Positions 11,564 to 24,660 are shown, counted from the first letter of the stretch. The stretch: DNA of 64,000 bases from Galeopsis tetrahit (GCA_963675135.1 OY776122.1:15422881-15486880), one strand, 5' to 3'. Translations and numbers: made by a program. Notes: generated from the letters alone by a model not told the origin.

Positions 11564-12033
11564 GGTGCAACAGTGTGGGGAGCGGTTGTAGTGTACGCGC
11601 CTGGGAGAGGCGATTTTTTCAGGAGTAGGGGCGATTTCACCTTTTGTAGGTGCGATTCCCCAGTTTTTCTTCTCCATCTTTGCTTCTTCGCGAGAGGTTC
11701 TTCGATTCCCCGAAGCTCCAATCATTGCATTAAATCCAAATTCTTTTTCAATTCTTTGTTGGCGTAAGGTATTAATTATGGCTGAACCAATCAAAGCGAT
11801 AGTTGCTTTCCCCCAAATGTCTAGAATGCTAGCCCTAATCGCTTTTTTGTCAATTTTGGGCCTCCCATGAGATTATCCGACTGAGTTTCTTGGATTCTGT
11901 TTGCCGTGCGGTGGGCTCTGAAAGGGGATTGGCCAACGGGACGGCAGAAAGCCCTATTTATTGGGGCGGTTCTTGGAACTCATCTCCATCAGTTCTCACC
12001 CTTTGTTTTCTTGAGATTGTCACAGAGTATTCA

Positions 12034-13239
12034 ATGGCGGATAACCTAAATGAGCCTCTTCGAAAAGTTAGCCTCACTGAAACGGAAGAATCACCACTTC
12101 AGGTAGATGATGACGAGTTGATCCTTCCTCGGAATGCCCTCCTTGGGCGTTTCACTATCAGGAAGTCGTCCAGTATGAAGGAGATTATGGCTACGCTTAA
12201 AAAGATCTGGAGAATGGAAGGGATGGTCAGAATATCACCAATGGGAGAGGGCTACTTCATGTTCGAGTTCGAGAAAGAGACTGACTGCAACAAGGTTTTT
12301 TACCGACAGCCATGGTTTATGAGCGGGCCGATGCTTATCCTATCCAAGCTGCGTGACGATGAGCAACCCAGAGACCTGGTCATTAAAACTATCCCTCTGT
12401 GGATTCAGGTACATGGGTTGCCAATTTATGTAATGACTAGGCAGATTGCTTTCCGCATAGGGCTAAAGTCTGGGGATGTTATTGAGCTCGATTGTCCGGA
12501 GGGAGCTATTGCGTGGGGAAGGTGCCTGAGGGTACGAGTGATGCTGGACCTCCACAACCCTATTCACAGAAATACCCACATCTTGATCAAGAATGAGCTG
12601 ATCACCCTGCCACTGAGGTATGAAAAATTGGGGGATTTCTGCTATCACTGTGGTTTACTTACACATGTTGAAAAAGATTGCCCAGATCGATTCAATGAAT
12701 ATGGTCAGGAATTTAATGATGCAAAAAACTATCCTTTGTGGCTTCGGGCTGAGGGGCAGAAGGGCCTTGATCCTGAATTATATGAGTTTCTGAAAGCAAA
12801 CCCATTAAGCCCACCTCAACCTCAAGACTATAACAATACTGGAAATGTGGGAGGGCAGTCATCTGCTCTTGCGATTGTGGCAAACCCGATGATTGGGGGA
12901 TTGGACATGACTGGGAGGAATTTTTCAAACGGGTCGAGTCGCCATGATACTGAGGCGAACCAGTTTGTTGATTCAGTGCTGGAAAATGACGAACACAGGA
13001 AGGGAGGCCAAGCAGATGATTGTTGGATGACGATGGAGGAGCAAGAAGAAGAGTACTACTACAGGAGCTGTGGAACCGAGACAAGGGGAAGCGAGGACTG
13101 AAGTGTACAACCAGCTGAAAGGAAATGTTAAGGGACCGAGAAAGAGGGGACGACCATACACACAACACATCAACTTTGGGGAGGGAGTCGATGAAGAAAA
13201 CACTGCCCTGGTGACTGCTTCGAAGGGTGGAAAAAAGAG
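12034..13239 (+). pseudogene. LINE 1 ORF1 (DUF4283 / zinc-knuckle gag-like protein)
   Basis: The ATG at 12034 gives a family-typical start (MADNLNEPL), preferred over the upstream in-frame ATG at 11890. The DUF4283-like domain covers roughly residues 35-190 (LLGRFTIRK..., QPWFMSGPMLIL, IWIQVHGLP-like LWIQVHGLP). A CCHC knuckle (CYHCGLLTHVEKDC) follows near residue 205. The frame is lost by a one-base shift near 13060-13070. Coding then continues in the frame of 13070 (KGPRKRGRP basic tail), is interrupted by the LTR at 13240, and resumes at 15056-15131, where the stop TGA overlaps the ORF2 start. ORF1 proteins of this type coat LINE RNA. Confidence 0.75.
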
Positions 13240-15050
13240 TGTTGGGAATAAAATGAGATATGTTTTGATTAAATACCAAAACTCCCTGAGACATGCCTAA
13301 GTCAAGATGATTGTGTTCTAAGAGTGTTAGAACACATAGCATAAGGCTAGATGAGAAGCTGATATGTTAGAAAGCTCTTAGATGATTAGATGCACAATGT
13401 GAGGGGGAACCTATGCTTTGAAGATTATCAAGATCAAGTCCCCTCAAGGCTCAAATTCTGGAACAATCACTAAGGCCAAGCATACTCTATAGAAAACCAA
13501 ATGTTCTGATCAGTAGAGTTGTCCAGAGAGGTTGTCTCTATGCAAGAACAAGGTTGTAAAGCTCAAAATGACAAGTTTACTCAAATACTCTGATCAGGAG
13601 AGTTGTCCAAAGAGGTTGACTCTGTGCAAAAACAAAAGCTCTGAAGCTCAAAGGCCAAGTATGCTAATCAGGAGAGTTGTCCAGAAGAGTTGTCTCAGCA
13701 AAATTGAACCAGCACAAATGTTCTAATGTTTGAAGGTCAACTATGCTGAAGAGAAAGAGACAACTACACCCTAAAAGACTTCATTGTATCATGCTGATCG
13801 AGATCAATTCCAAGTGAAGCAAAGGGAAAGAGCCAAGTCATCTGAAGAAGAGCAAGCCAACCCTGCTGATAAGCAAAACTGCTGATAGTGATAAGGAGAG
13901 TTGTCCATTTGATAAGGAATGTTGTCCTATCATTGGATCAATCTTCAGAAGCCATGTTCAAGTCTTAACAAGAAGTCAAACATTGGGAAAAGTGCTGCAG
14001 AATGAAGACAAAGTCTTAACAACCGTTTATTACCCAAATAAGGACATGTCACTATCAAGAATCTGTCTTCCAGTTTGAAGAACTCAAGGAAGACATTTAT
14101 AGCAATTTGAGGCTGCCTCTCCAACGGGCAAATCCTCAAATTTGTCTATAAATACAGAAGTGTGAAGACCATTTGAAGCACCTCAACCTTGATTAGAATA
14201 TCCAACTATCCTACAAGTCAAAGTGCTTTCAAAGCTGTCAAAGAGACTATCTTAGTCTTCATACACTTCTTCTAAGCTGAACCCAATTGTATATTCATAC
14301 ACAAGCTTAGAGAGATATCCTATCCTTATACACTGATCTTCATTGTAAAGGATATCTCATTAGTTGGAACCTTACTTCAACCCTTACCCCTTTCAAGTGA
14401 GAAAGTGAGTAGGTTGTAGTAGTAGAAGTGGTAAGAGTTGACTGTTGAGAGAAGAACAGTTCAGTTCTGAGTTGAGAAGAGGGTACTAGGACTCTAGACA
14501 TCCTATGGATCAATTCACCAAGGAGTGGTGTTCTTGATCAAGTGCACCTTGGCACTATAAAACAAGTTAATTCCAAGAGTGAAGGAATTATCCTGTTAAA
14601 TCAGGGAAAGTGGATGTAGGAGCTTGAGTCTCTGAACCACTATAAACTCTTGTGTTGATCTGCTTTACAAGTACTTTCATACATTCAACACTGCACACAA
14701 AACTGATCTTCAAAAGAACATATACTCAAAGACTGTGCAAAACCTATTTGGACAAAGTCCCTGAAACTGAACTAGATTAAATTGACTAAGTGATTTCAGA
14801 AACTAAAGGAGTCTAAACTAAAAGGGCCAACCACTATTCCGCACATATAACTTTAATAGATAGTTATTCAACTAAGTACTCAATAGTACTTAGTAGCTTG
14901 ATTATCTTAGAAGAGTTAATCATCTTCAGCAGAGTTGTCCAAGACAACCTTGCTGAGCTCTGGTTTGATCCAAAGTTGAAAAGAATTGCATACAAGTGTA
15001 TTCCCCCCCCCCCCCCATACACTTGTTATATACTCCTTTCAGGACCAACA
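13240..15050 (+). mobile_element. Solo LTR B1 (1.8 kb) inserted in LINE 1
   Basis: 1811 bp starting TGTTGGGAATAAAATG and ending CAGGACCAACA, flanked by a perfect 5-bp target duplication AAGAG (13235-13239 and 15051-15055). There is no internal coding region, primer site or polypurine tract, so it is a solo LTR left by recombination between two LTRs. A TATA box (TATAAATA) at 14147-14154 gives the + orientation. A poly(C) run lies at 15003-15016. A second copy of the same LTR is B2 (40668-54803). Confidence 0.9.
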
Positions 15051-15127
15051 AAGAGATACAAAAGTGACGAGGATGTGACGAGCTCAACCAAAGCGGCCTC
15101 TGGTGAATCCCAGATCCGCGGGACTGC

Positions 15128-18100
15128 ATGAAGTTTATCTCCTGGAACGCACGAGGTTTGAAGGGGCCGAATGCTTTCCATAAAATTAGGCGAGTTGTCG
15201 CCCTAAATAAACCTTCCTTGTTTTTTGTTGTCGAATCCAAAGTTCCTGCTAGAATTTTTAAATCTTGGAGAACTTTGTTAAATTTTCAGTCCTGTTTTGT
15301 TGTTGATGCTTGTGGAATGTAAGGTGGACTGATTCTTTTTGCTACTAGTGATATTAATCTTTTTGTGAACTCTTTCTCTTTTGGGCATATTGATGCCCAA
15401 ATTACTTGGAATGGTTTAAGCTAGTATGTGACTGGATTTTATGGAAATTCAAATCCTAGGTTTAGGAGAAATTCTTTTGAATTGCTTAAAAGAATCAGGG
15501 GTACACATGATCTGAGTAAACCCTGGATTGTGGGGGGTGATTTTAACCAATTTGTGGCATATGAAGAGAAAAAAAGTGGTAATATAAACAGTGGTATTAG
15601 AAGTAATATGCAGTACCTTCGAGAGACCCTACTCGAATTGGGTTTGTGTGATGTGGGTTGTAAGGGACCTTTATTTACTTGGACAAATAAGAGAAAGGCT
15701 CCCTATGAAATCAAAGAAAGGCTTGATAGATTTGTAGCAACTTCTGAGCGGTTTAACATGTTTGAATCTGTGCACGCGGAAAATCTTCAATATTATGGGT
15801 CGGATGTGCAAAACCTATTTTTAGGTTTGAAAATGCACGGTTTCAAGAAACATCATTTAAAGAAGAATTGATAAAATCTTGGGATACCTATAAAAATGAG
15901 GCTAGTTTTTCTAGTATGTTGAACAAGATTAGTGATAATCTGAGTAAATGGGCCCTGAAAACAGTGGGTAGTGTGGAAAAGAGAATTCAATCACTTTCCA
16001 TTAGAATAAAAGAACTTGAGGATTTGGAAAATGAGGATGAAAAAATAAATTTGGAAATGAACCTGGAAAAACTTTTTATTCAACAAGAGGAGATGTGGCA
16101 CCAAAGATCGAGAATAAATTGGATGAAGAGTGGAGATAGGAATACGACTTATTTCCATAAACGGGTTACGGAGAGAAGGACTAGAAACGCAATGATGGAA
16201 ATTCAAGACTCGAATGTAGTATGGCATTCAACCTGTGAGGGCATCACAAAATTACTCTCCTCGACATTTGAAGTCTTGTACACGTCATCTAATCCTTCAG
16301 GAGACCATATTGAGGTTGTTACTAGGCATATGGAGCAGAGTGTGACCCAAGAAATGAATGAGTTTCTTGGAAGAGAGTATACGGCTACAGAGGTTAAAAA
16401 AACAGTTTTTGATATGAACCCAAACAAGGCTCCGGCCCCGGATGGTTTCAACGTCAGATTCTACCAAGACATGTGGGAGGTGGTGGGGCGAGAGGTCACC
16501 AAAAGGAGTTTGGGCATTCTAAATGAGGGTAAGGATATAGGAGATTGGAATAAAACCTTGATCACGCTTATTCCAAAAAAGAAGAAACCCATGAGTATAA
16601 ACGACTATCGGCCGATTAGCTTGAGTAATGTTAGCTATCGGATTGTAGCAAAAGTGGTAGCAAATCGTCTTAAAGTTGTATTCCCAAAAATCATTGATGA
16701 AAATCAAAGTGCTTTTATTCAGGGGCGTATGATTTTTGATAATATTCTTTTGAGTTATGAATGCATGCATTGGCTGCGTAGCAATAAAATTAAGGGAGGA
16801 TATGCAGTGGCTAAACTGGACATGAGTAAAGCCTACGATCGTATTGAATGGGACTTTCTTAGAACTCAGATGGGAAAGATGGGTTTCTCGGATAACATTA
16901 TTAGATTAATTATGCATTGTATCACAACAGTCAAATACTCGTTTTATGTGAATAATAGGGTTGTGGGGGACATCGCACCTTCTAGAGGTCTACGTCAAGG
17001 GGACCCGTTATCCCCTCTCCTATTCGTCTCTTGTGCCCAAGCTCTTTCTTCTTGTCTAAGGGCAAAGGCGACAATAGGAGAGTTGGAAGGGATTCGGGTA
17101 GCAAGAGGGGCTCCAATGATCACCCACCTTTTCTTTGCTGATGATATTGTGCTATTTTTTAAGGCAAAGAAAGAATGCGGCCAGGCAATTCAGAATAGCT
17201 TAAGGGATTATGAAAGGGCGTCAGGACAACAGGTAAATTTTTATAAATCGGCAATCCTTTTTAGTCCTATGACTCAGGATCAGAACAAGAGGGAGGTTCA
17301 GGATTTGATACGCATCAGAGCTACACAAAGTCATCAAATGTATTTGGGTCTTCCTACTTTTTCTGCAAGGGGGAAACGAATGCAATTCTTCTTCTTGGTG
17401 GATAGGATGCGAAAAAGAATCGATGATTGGAAGAATAAAGAGTTCTCTGAAGGGGGGAAAGAGGTATTGATTAAATCTATCTTACAAGCTATTCCTATTT
17501 TTGCTATGTCATGCTTCAAAATTCTGATCCAGAGTTGTAAGGAAATGGAATCCTTGATGGCAAATTTTTGGTGGGGCCAAAGTGAAGGGCATAATAGACT
17601 ACACTGGATGAAATGGGATTTTCTATGTAAAGCGAGAGCGGATGGAGGATTGGGCTTTAGAAAATTGACCCAGTTTAATAAGGCCCTGTTAGCAAAACAA
17701 GTGTGGAGAATGACTGAAAATCCAAATTCACTTGTAGCGAAAGTGTTTAAAGCCAGATACTTCAAACACCAAGATATTATGGAAGCGGATATTGGTAATA
17801 ATCCATCTTATACTTGGAGATCATTATGCTCAAGCAGGGACATCATCAGAGACGGTACTCGATGGTTCATTGGCAAAGGGGAGAAAATTTATATATACAA
17901 GCATGCGTGGGTTCTTGGATTACACGAGGGATATATTAGATCCCATATTGTGTCGGGGCATAAGGTAATTATTTTTTAGATGAGAAGAGAGAATGGAAGG
18001 AACACCTTGTTAGACAAGCTTTTCTTCCCCATGAAGCAGAAGGCATTCTGCGTACGACTGTCGGGAGTAATGAGGAGGAGGATAGATGCTTCTGGAGATA

Positions 18101-19133
18101 CGATATTAAAGGACAATACTCGGTTCGATCGGGTTATTGGGCCTCTAGGATAGTAGACGGTAAGGAGAAGGATATGTCTACAAGCTCAAACTTGGACCTA
18201 AGCGCTAGATGGTGGAAAAAGTGTTGGAGCTTAAAATTGCCCCCAAAGATTCGAATCTTTGGATGGAAAATGTGCTGGGAATGTATTGCAGCTGAAGGTA
18301 ATCTAGCAAGAAGAAATATTGGGCTGAATGTAAACTGTCTTTTGTGTGGTTCCTTTTTGCCAAACACGATGCATGCAATTTTTACTTGTCCAGGAGTTAG
18401 AAAGATTTGGAAAGGGTTGGGCTGGTGGGCCCTTGTCTCCCAAGGAAAGTACTTATCAGTTAGACAGCTTCTTGAATGGGCCTGGAAGAAAAGGTCTACA
18501 GCGGGGTTAGAAGAAATGATTATGATAGCATGGGGTGTATGGAGGGAAATATGCGTGATAACCTACGATGAGTCAAGAGATCAACGCCAGTGTCAGAAAA
18601 CAGTGGGAGACTCAGTCTTGGCATATCTTGATATCTATCGTCAAACCCGGATGGAAGGTCAGGGGGGAAATATTGAGGAAGAAATTACAATAAATAATCA
18701 AGAGCCTGAACAGGACGAGGAACATCTGGCAAGTTTTGAGGTCGATGGAGCTTTTAACGATGAGCTTAGGCATTATGGGATTGGGGGAATTGGATTTGAT
18801 GATCAGGGAGGAATCGTGACCACCTTCTCGGAAAAAATCCCTCCTAAATGGAATGCGTTGTGGGCGGAGTTACATGCTATTGAGAGAGCTTTGATGGAAG
18901 CTAAAACGTTAAACTGGGCAAGGGTTGTAGTAAGAACAGACTCACATCAAGCGATTGGCTTATGCACAACAAGTTGGTGTGGGGTGGAACCAGAGATGAG
19001 CATTGCGACTAGGGTTCAACAAAAGGCAAAAGAATTTGTAGTGTGCAAATTCAAATATATTCCTAGAAGCAGAAATAGGGAGGCGCACAGGATGGCGCAA
19101 AAGGCGGTTCACTCTACCATTTCGATCGACTGA
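15128..19133 (+). pseudogene. LINE 1 ORF2 (endonuclease-RT-RNase H), broken
   Basis: The start ATG overlaps the ORF1 stop (ATGA). The endonuclease domain opens with MKFISWNARGL and includes GGDFNQ, but a deletion near 15805 removes the usual SDH active-site His (GSDV remains) and shifts the frame. In-frame stops occur at about 15320 and 15423. The RT domain (15868-17979) is open: RPISLSNVSYRI, LDMSKAYDR, GLRQGDPLSP and the catalytic FADD box at about 17140. Another frameshift near 17965 precedes the zf-RVT-like segment (LPPKIRIFGWK) and an RNase H-like C-terminus (FEVDGAFNDE, ELHAIERAL, RTDS). The product would copy LINE RNA at a nicked target; this copy cannot. Confidence 0.85.
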
Positions 19134-19212
19134 AATGGAGAAGTCTCTTTGATGCATATGATTGTTTTTCTAGTTTAAGATCCTTTGTCTGTCCCGCATC
19201 CCTAAAAAAAAA

Positions 19213-19365
19213 TTGTGATAATCAGTACAAGAGAGAAAAAGTGAGTCGAACTAAAATTCCCTATGAACCGTAATCCATCAAACCAAATATCGGATTATGT
19301 CGGATTAAATTTTCAATTCCATCTAATTATTCAAAGTAAAAGTTGTTCCAATAAAATCTTTCATT
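19213..19365. other. Short spacer between the two LINEs
   Basis: About 150 bp of ordinary AT-rich sequence between the poly(A) of LINE 1 and the truncated 5' end of LINE 2. No feature recognised. Confidence 0.4.
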
Positions 19366-22300
19366 GCTTATACTTGGAGCAACAGAGTACAAAATAACTG
19401 AAAATAATATTAAAGAACGCCTTGATAGATTTGTGGCAAGTGTAGAGTGGAAAACACTATTTGACTCATACAAGGTTCAAAATTTGAATTGGTATGGATC
19501 TGACCATCGTGTTATTAGTCTTTGTGTCAATAATTCAAATCTGGTTTGGAAGAAAAGGCCACAGAAGGCCTTCAGGTTCGAAAATGCATGGCTTTTAAAG
19601 CTTTCGTGTCTTGAAGAATTTCAGAAATTCTGGAATAAAATTGATCACAAGATTCCCTTACCAACCCAACTCAAATGCTGTGCAATTGAATTTAGCTCTT
19701 GGGCCAAGAGTAATGTTGGGTCACTGGATTATAACATTAAAGAGGTATCCAATCGTATCACTCAGCTTGAAGAAGAAAGGGGATATGACGAGTGCATAAA
19801 ACTGATACTTTTGGAGAAAAAACTAGAAAAACTGTTATCACAACAAGAGGAATTTTGGCACCAGAGATCCAGGGTCAATTGGATGACGAGTGGGGATCGA
19901 AATACATCTTATTTCCACAAAAAGGCCACTGAAAGACATAAACGTAATAAAATTGAGGGATTATCTGATAAGTATGGAAGGAGGATTACGTCTTTGGAAG
20001 GCATGGGGAGGGTACTTTCTGAGTATTTTGGACAACTCTATTCATCCTCGAATCCAAACAACACTGATATCAATACCATTATAGAACACATGACTGATAG
20101 GATTGGTGAAGATTCGAAATCTACTTTGGAGAATGAATTTTCTCGACAAGAAGTTAAGAATGCAGCCTTTGACCTTCATCCAAACAAAGCCCGTGGTCCG
20201 GATGGTTACAATGCTAGATTCTTTCATGCAACATGGGAGTTTATAGGCGATACAGTCATTGATGCTGCCCTTAAGGTACTGAATAATGATGGTGATTTGA
20301 GTGAATGGAATAAAACTGTGATCACATTAATCCCAAAAATAAAAGATCCCATTAGCCCAACAGACTTTCGCCCCATTAGTTTGAGCAATGTTTGCTATAG
20401 AATCATAGCCAAAACCATTGCTTATTGGCTTTCAAAAGTGCTCCCGGAAGTGATCGATGAAACTCAAAGTGCATTCATTCATGAAAGATAAATTTTTGAC
20501 AATGTCCTTATTAGCTACGGATGCATGCATTGGCTTAGAAACAACAAGAGTTCCACCGGATATACAACCCTCAAGTTAGATATGAGCAAAGCATATGACA
20601 GGGTTGAATGGCCATTTTTAGAAAATCAGATGAAGAAATTGGGGTTCCCTGAAAAACTAAGTAAACTAATTCTTAGATGCATCAAGTCATTTTCTTACTC
20701 TTTCAGGATTAATGACTCGGCCTTGGGACGAGTTCAACCCACTAGGGGAATCCGACAGGGAGATCCGTTATCACCTTTCCTTTTTGTTATATATACCCAA
20801 GGGTTATCATCATACATTAACAATTTGGCGAGATTAGGGGAATTTGAAGGTATCAGAGTAGCAAGGAATGCGCCTATGGTCACACATCTGTTGTTTGCGG
20901 ACGATAGAATCATTTTTTTCAAGGCTAAACATGAATTTGCTACCAGAATTAAGATGTCATTATTGGCTTATGAGAAGGCATCAGGTCAAGTGATAAATTT
21001 TGAAAAATCATCACTCATCTTCATTCCAAGAACTAGTACCAGCAATCAGACTTGGGTTACACAAATTCTCAATGTGAAACTTACCCAAGGACATCATCTC
21101 TATTTGGGGCTCCCAACCTTCTCACTTAGAGGTAAGAAAATACAGTTCTCATTCATTGTTGATAGATTAAGAAGCAGAGTCGACAACTGGAAAAATAATA
21201 ACTTCTCTGATGGAGGCAAGGAGATCCTGATTAAATCCATTCTACAATCAATCCCAACATATGTGATGTCATGCTTTCGACTTCCAATTCAAATATGTGA
21301 GGAAATGGAAAACATTATTGCAAATTTCTGGTGGGGAACGGATAATGGGAATCATAAAATGCACTGGATGAATTGGGATAAACTGTGTAAATCCAAAGAA
21401 AACGGCAGAATGGGTTTTAGAAAACTCACTCATTTTAACCAAGCCTTACTTGCTAAACAAGTTTGGAGGCTTATTGAGAAACCTGAATCACTGATTGCTA
21501 AGATTTTCAAAGCAAGGTATTTTAAACACACCGATGTGTTGGAATCTGAGATTAGACATAACCCTTCTTACATTTGGAGATCACTTGTGTCGAGCTTCCC
21601 TATTCTACAGAGTGGTATCCGATGGACAATTGGAGATGGTAGATCCATTTCTCTTTATAAGCATGTCTGGGTACATGGAAATGAAGGAGGATTCATTAAA
21701 TCGCGAATTGCAGCGGGTATTACCCCAGCATCATTACTTAATGAACACAAATTCTGGAAAGAGGAGACTATTAGACTTGCATTCTTACCGTTTGAGGTGG
21801 AAGGGATACTAAGAACCATTGTTGGAAAACAGGATGAGGAAGACAATAGATTCTGGAAATATGATAGCCTTGGTGCATATTCGGTCAAGTCAGGCTACAA
21901 AGTGAGTCTTCATTTGGATTCTAGACTGCTTCGGAATGGGGAGGAGTCCAGTAGGAAGGAGACCAAAACATGGTGGAATTTTATATGGAACCTCAACACT
22001 CCACCTAAAATTCGAATTTTTGGATGGAGACTGAGCTTAGACATAGTGGCTTCGGAAGGAAATTTAGCAAGGAGACATATCCCAATTTCCCCCATTTGTG
22101 GACTGTGCGAAATCTTCATGCCCTCTACAACTCATGTTATCTTTCACTGCTCCGGCGTCAAATCAATTTGGAAGACTACACCATGGTGGAAATTCTTAAA
22201 GGACAAAATCAACATGGGAAGTTGGGACTTGTTATGGTCAATCAGAGACAATTTCTCAACAGAGGAATTTGAACAGATTCTAATGATTGCTTGGGGGGTT

Positions 22301-22924
22301 TGGAAAGATAGATGCAGGATTACCCACGACTCTAAAAAACAATGCATCCAGATTAAATCAAATGTTGGAAAAATTGTGATTGATTATCTCCAATGCTTCC
22401 AACATATTAATAAGGAAGCGAGGCAGAATAAAAAGGACATAAAGGGATTCATCAATCAAAGGACAGTTAATAACGATGACCCTCAATTCATGTTTGAGGT
22501 GGATGGAGCATATAACGATGAATTTTATAGATACGGAGTGGGGGGTATTTTGTTCTCCAAGGACGAAAAGGTTATTGATTCATTCTCACAGAAAATACCA
22601 CCTCAAAGAAGCCCCCTAGGTACCGAACTTGTGGCCATTGAAGAAGTTTTGGTAATGGCGTGGAATAAAGGAATGACTGATATTGAAATTAAATCAGACT
22701 CTTTCAATGCTATTTCACTTTGCAATACAGAAATTTGTGGCAATTTGATGTCGCCTGAATGTGCTATTGCCCGGAGGATCTCAAAGCTCAAAATTGAATT
22801 TGTTGGGTGCAAATTTACATATATTCAACGGGAGTCTAATCGGAAAGCTCATATAATGGCACAAAAGGCGGCCCTCTCTACCAACTCTCATGATAGATTT
22901 GGAGAAGATTTAGAAGAACCTTAA
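19364..22924 (+). pseudogene. LINE 2 ORF2 fragment (RT and RNase H-like)
   Basis: One continuous frame carries the end of the endonuclease domain with an intact YGSDHR box, the RT domain (RPISLSNVCYRI, LDMSKAYDRVEW, GIRQGDPLSP) and an RNase H-like end (FEVDGAYNDE). The only in-frame stop is TAA at 20489-20491, where relatives have the FIQGRMIFDN segment. The catalytic box reads FADDR instead of FADDI/FADDV; the two Asp residues remain. Lacking ORF1 and most of the endonuclease, it cannot mobilise itself. Confidence 0.85.
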
Positions 22925-22996
22925 TCTGGTTGGGAATTTTGTCAATTCCCCTGTTTTAATTGTAATGGTTCTTTTGCAGCAAAAAAAAAAAAAAAA
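19366..22996 (+). mobile_element. L1-type LINE 2, 5'-truncated
   Basis: It begins abruptly inside the endonuclease domain (ACTTGGAGCAAC, homologous to about 15677 of LINE 1) and ends with a 16-base poly(A) run at 22981-22996. 5' truncation is typical of incomplete target-primed reverse transcription. No clear target duplication could be found. It is related to LINE 1 but clearly diverged, so it is an independent insertion and not a duplication of it. Confidence 0.8.
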
Positions 22997-24101
22997 TTAC
23001 AACAATGTAAAATATGCAAAGTAGATTCAAACTGTCTATTAACAATTTTGTAAATTTCCCTCTATCATTGCACTTTAGAATAAGACAAATACTTATGTGT
23101 ACCAGTTACATGTATGTAACGGCTATTTACACTATTTTTTTAATAAGTACACACTCCCTTCTTTTAGGCACTTATGTGTACAAGTTACATACATGTAACT
23201 AAATCCAATTTTTTACATGACTATTAGTTATTTACCTTCGTTTTTATTAATTTCACCCCAATTTTTTAAAAAGAAAAGTACATGTAAAAACTATATTACC
23301 ATTTTATCAATTAAATTAAAATACAACTCATTAAAATTATAATTATACACCGACTTTCGAGTCACCAATAAATCACCACAAAGTCAAATATTATTCTATT
23401 TTTTTAACTTTAAAAAAAAATATAATAACGAATATAAAAAAAAATTGAAAAAAATATGCAACTCAAAAATAAAATTATGTAATTTCAGTTTTTTTTCTTC
23501 AAAAAATGACCAAAATTTAGAAAAAAAAATTGAAAAAAAAAACTAAACTAAAAAAATTCAATTTTTTTTCTAATTTGGGTATAAATGTATGAATATGACA
23601 TACTCACTTTCTAGCTTTAATCTGATTTATAATAACTAAGATTATTTTGTTATGTCTTCATTATTTCTACAATAATATTTGGTTTGTTACAAGTTTTTTA
23701 AAGTTATAGATTATTTTTTAAGACTAATTAATAACATAATCTAATTGAAAAATAAAATTTATATTTAGAAACTTAAATGAGTGGAGAATTGGGGAAGAAA
23801 CCAACATAATATTACATCAGCTTTATTATTTTCTTTGTGGTCATCGCCGTGTTGATGCATTCATATGTTTATTGAGTGTGAATGTATGTATTAATTGAAT
23901 TGTGTGTTCAGTGTGATTCATTCTCACTTTTGTTCTTCTTACTAGTTAGTTAACATCAATCTTTTAATATTGATGTATTAATTTACATGGTATGCCTGGA
24001 ATTATGAATGTGTTAAGTTATGTATTTTTTGTTAAATATAATACTAGTATTAGTTTAAATACGATATAGTATTAGTACGCATATGATATAGTACTAGTTA
24101 A
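22997..24101. other. AT-rich intergenic DNA with short repeats
   Basis: No convincing ORF. Two copies of a motif like ACTTATGTGTACMAGTTACAT...GTAAC lie at about 23092-23120 and 23170-23198; related copies occur near 11227 and 25586. Several A-rich runs are at 23410-23560. Confidence 0.35.
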
Positions 24102-24321
24102 TACTGACTCCGTCCCTGAAAAGCTTTCATTTGATGTAACAAAATTTAAGGAAAAAGTATAATAGTTAGAGTTTTAAAGGTAATTTTATAAACTTTTATA
24201 TATAAAGCCAATAAAGTAGTTTGATTGAGTGTATGATGGACCCCAGAAGATATTGTATGAAGGGTAAATACGTGTATATCGTGAGAGTAACTATGAAAAC
24301 TTTTCAGGGACGGAGGTAGTA
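24102..24321. mobile_element. Stowaway-like MITE
   Basis: A 220-bp element with ends TACTGACTCCGTCCCTGAAAAG and CTTTTCAGGGACGGAGGTAGTA forming an inverted repeat of about 20 bp bounded by TA. No coding capacity. Confidence 0.65.
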
Positions 24322-24361
24322 TATTGTATAGTACTAGAGATTAATGTTGGTACAAAAATAT

Positions 24362-24651
24362 TACTCCCTCCGTCCCATACTTGAAGCTACAAACCAAATT
24401 GGCACGGGTTTTAATAAATGAGTTGTTTATTAGTATTGTGTAAGATAAAATGGGGGTAATAAAGACTTTTCAACTTTATAAATAGTAATAAAGTTACTTT
24501 TTAGTGTAATAAAGTAGTGGCATTTGTTGTAATATTGTGATGTTTTAAGGGGAGTGTTTAAAAATGCTTTTACTATTTTAGGTAATGTTGCATCAAATAT
24601 GGAACGCCCAAAATGGTAAAATGTAGCTTCAAGTATGGGACGGAGGGAGTA
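24362..24651. mobile_element. Stowaway-like MITE
   Basis: A 290-bp element bounded by TA, with near-perfect 28-bp inverted ends: left TACTCCCTCCGTCCCATACT continuing TGAAGCTA, right the reverse complement ending GGGACGGAGGGAGTA. No coding capacity. It differs internally from the neighbouring MITE at 24102. Confidence 0.75.
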
Positions 24652-24660
24652 TTTAATATA

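Larger units (their letters stand above)
11564..19212 (+). mobile_element. L1-type LINE 1, full-length-like but broken
   Basis: A non-LTR retrotransposon with a GC-richer 5' UTR (about 11564-12033), ORF1 (nucleic-acid-binding, zinc knuckle), ORF2 (endonuclease, reverse transcriptase, RNase H-like) and a poly(A) tract at 19204-19212. It is split by solo LTR B1 (13240-15050). A weak 6-bp match (TTGTGA at 11558-11563 and just after the poly(A)) may be the remnant of a target duplication, so the 5' edge is approximate. Frameshifts and stops make it inactive. Confidence 0.75.

Noticed and set aside
11890..12033. LINE 1 ORF1 starting at ATG 11890
   Set aside because: The first 48 codons look like 5' UTR; the start at 12034 (MADNLNEPL) is the family-typical one.
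15003..15016. Poly(C) tract as a regulatory or G-quadruplex element
   Set aside because: Present in both B LTR copies at variable length; behaves like a simple slippage run, with no runs arranged as a quadruplex.
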